DNA from: an uncultured Actinomyces sp.
GTDB taxonomy: Bacteria > Actinomycetota > Actinomycetes > Actinomycetales > Actinomycetaceae
DNA length: 6,002 nucleotides
Direction of reading: 5' to 3'
NCBI GenBank assembly: GCA_902773415.1
Contig: CACYEE010000057.1
Coordinates: 1-6,002 of the forward strand
How positions within the stretch are numbered: the first letter of the stretch is position 1; each line of letters opens with the position of its first letter. The position numbers and the translations under genes were made by a program. The notes under the pieces are model-generated. The model ran no database searches and was not told where the DNA came from. It was given only the letters and a program-made list of their open reading frames with translations. Positions 5,701 to 6,002 of this stretch are shown here, piece after piece.

Positions 5701-5782
5701 GTAGCTTCCTTGGCCTCGACAACGCAAGCAAGCTCGCCGTACTCGGCCTTCGTCGCCATGACCGCCCATGCACCGGGAAGAC

Positions 5783-5804
5783 GCCCGCCTTCACTCTCGC
5801 GGGC
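5783..5804 (-). terminator. Possible terminator hairpin of glyS
   Basis: GCCCGC and GCGGGC form a perfect 6-bp stem around a 10-base loop, 12 bases past the glyS stop. Only GTCTTC follows, not a U-run, so it would be a weak intrinsic terminator at best. Confidence 0.35.
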
Positions 5805-5816
5805 ATAAGCCTTCGC

Positions 5817-6002
5817 TCAGCAGCCGACGAGGCGCTGGGCGAGGTAGCCTTCGACCTCGTCGATCGGGATGCGCACCTGCTCCATCGTGTCGCGGTCGCG
5901 CACGGTCACGGCGTTGTCGTCGAGCGAGTCGAAGTCGACCGTGACGCAGAACGGGGTGCCGATCTCGTCCTGGCGGCGGTAGCGGCGGCCGATGGCGCCG
6001 GA
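5817..6002 (-). CDS. glyS: Glycyl-tRNA synthetase, last 61 residues (5' end outside window)
   Basis: The C-terminal end of the homodimeric class II glycine-tRNA ligase, which charges tRNA-Gly in the cytoplasm. The visible part begins SGAIGRRYRRQDEIGTPFCV and continues TVDFDSLDDNAVTVRDRDTM, EQVRIPIDEVEGYLAQRLVG and a final Cys. IGRRYRRQDEIGTPFCVTVD and AVTVRDRDTMEQ are characteristic of the anticodon-binding domain at the end of the single-chain GlyRS; the two-subunit GlyQ/GlyS type does not end this way. The end at TGA fits the expected family C-terminus, so the 3' end looks intact. The catalytic domain lies beyond the right edge. Some annotations use glyQS for this type. Confidence 0.95.
   Translation of the reverse strand, partial: SGAIGRRYRRQDEIGTPFCVTVDFDSLDDNAVTVRDRDTMEQVRIPIDEVEGYLAQRLVGC

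Larger units (their letters stand above)
5494..5816 (-). other. Hairpin-rich gap between glyS and dusB, possible structured leader
   Basis: No gene is firmly supported here. On the minus strand, stems recur about every 40-50 bases: AGCTT-G-CTTG with CAAG-G-AAGCT (5703-5734, one mismatch); GGCGCG/CGCGCC around TTATG (5680-5696 region); CTCGC/GCGAG (5629-5646); GCAG-A-CCACG with CGTGG-G-CTGC around TTTG (5580-5603, one mismatch); and CGTACC/GGTACG with an inner CC/GG (5527-5557). A 97-codon frame starting ATG at 5759 (MATKAEYGELACVVEAKEAT) looks coding only at its beginning and has no ribosome site. I could not match the region to RNase P RNA, tmRNA, SRP RNA or a known riboswitch from memory. 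Confidence 0.4.

Noticed and set aside
5463..5759. Possible small gene between glyS and dusB (MATKAEYGELACVV...)
   Set aside because: Only about the first 25 codons look protein-like, there is no ribosome site, and the frame runs into dusB in another phase; kept only as a note on the gap.

Overview
The window reads as core chromosome of a GC-rich Actinomycetota bacterium. The GlyRS tail, the DusB-type synthase and the dGTPase all look actinobacterial, and codon third positions are mostly G or C. Family-level placement is open. From memory of family sequences, DusB and the GlyRS tail resemble Bifidobacteriaceae/Actinomycetaceae proteins. The phosphofructokinase (TSGGDAPGMNA, GTIDLD) looks more like Coriobacteriia or Clostridia versions. 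No similarity search was run.

Layout in the direction of transcription of the minus strand (right to left): the last 61 codons of glycyl-tRNA synthetase (5817-6002); a 323-base hairpin-rich gap; a DusB-type tRNA-dihydrouridine synthase (4129-5493) with an unusual low-complexity insertion; a 218-base intergenic stretch between convergent genes, with a 55-base near-perfect palindrome and two other hairpins; a plus-strand gene for a small exported coiled-coil/acidic-repeat protein (3302-3910); a probable decayed, multiply frameshifted gene (about 2860-3242, minus); a dGTPase-family HD hydrolase (1590-2834), apparently with a leaderless start; a membrane-anchored DUF4230 protein (800-1429); and the first 190 codons of ATP-type 6-phosphofructokinase (1-572).

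The genes are mostly housekeeping: tRNA charging and modification, dNTP pool control and glycolysis. The gaps of 160-320 bases and the separate start signals suggest several transcription units rather than one tight operon. No phage, CRISPR, transposase, rRNA or tRNA gene was seen. The least ordinary parts are the exported repeat protein, the DusB insertion, the palindrome, the structured region before dusB, and the frameshifted remnant. No clearly new defence or mobile system is visible.
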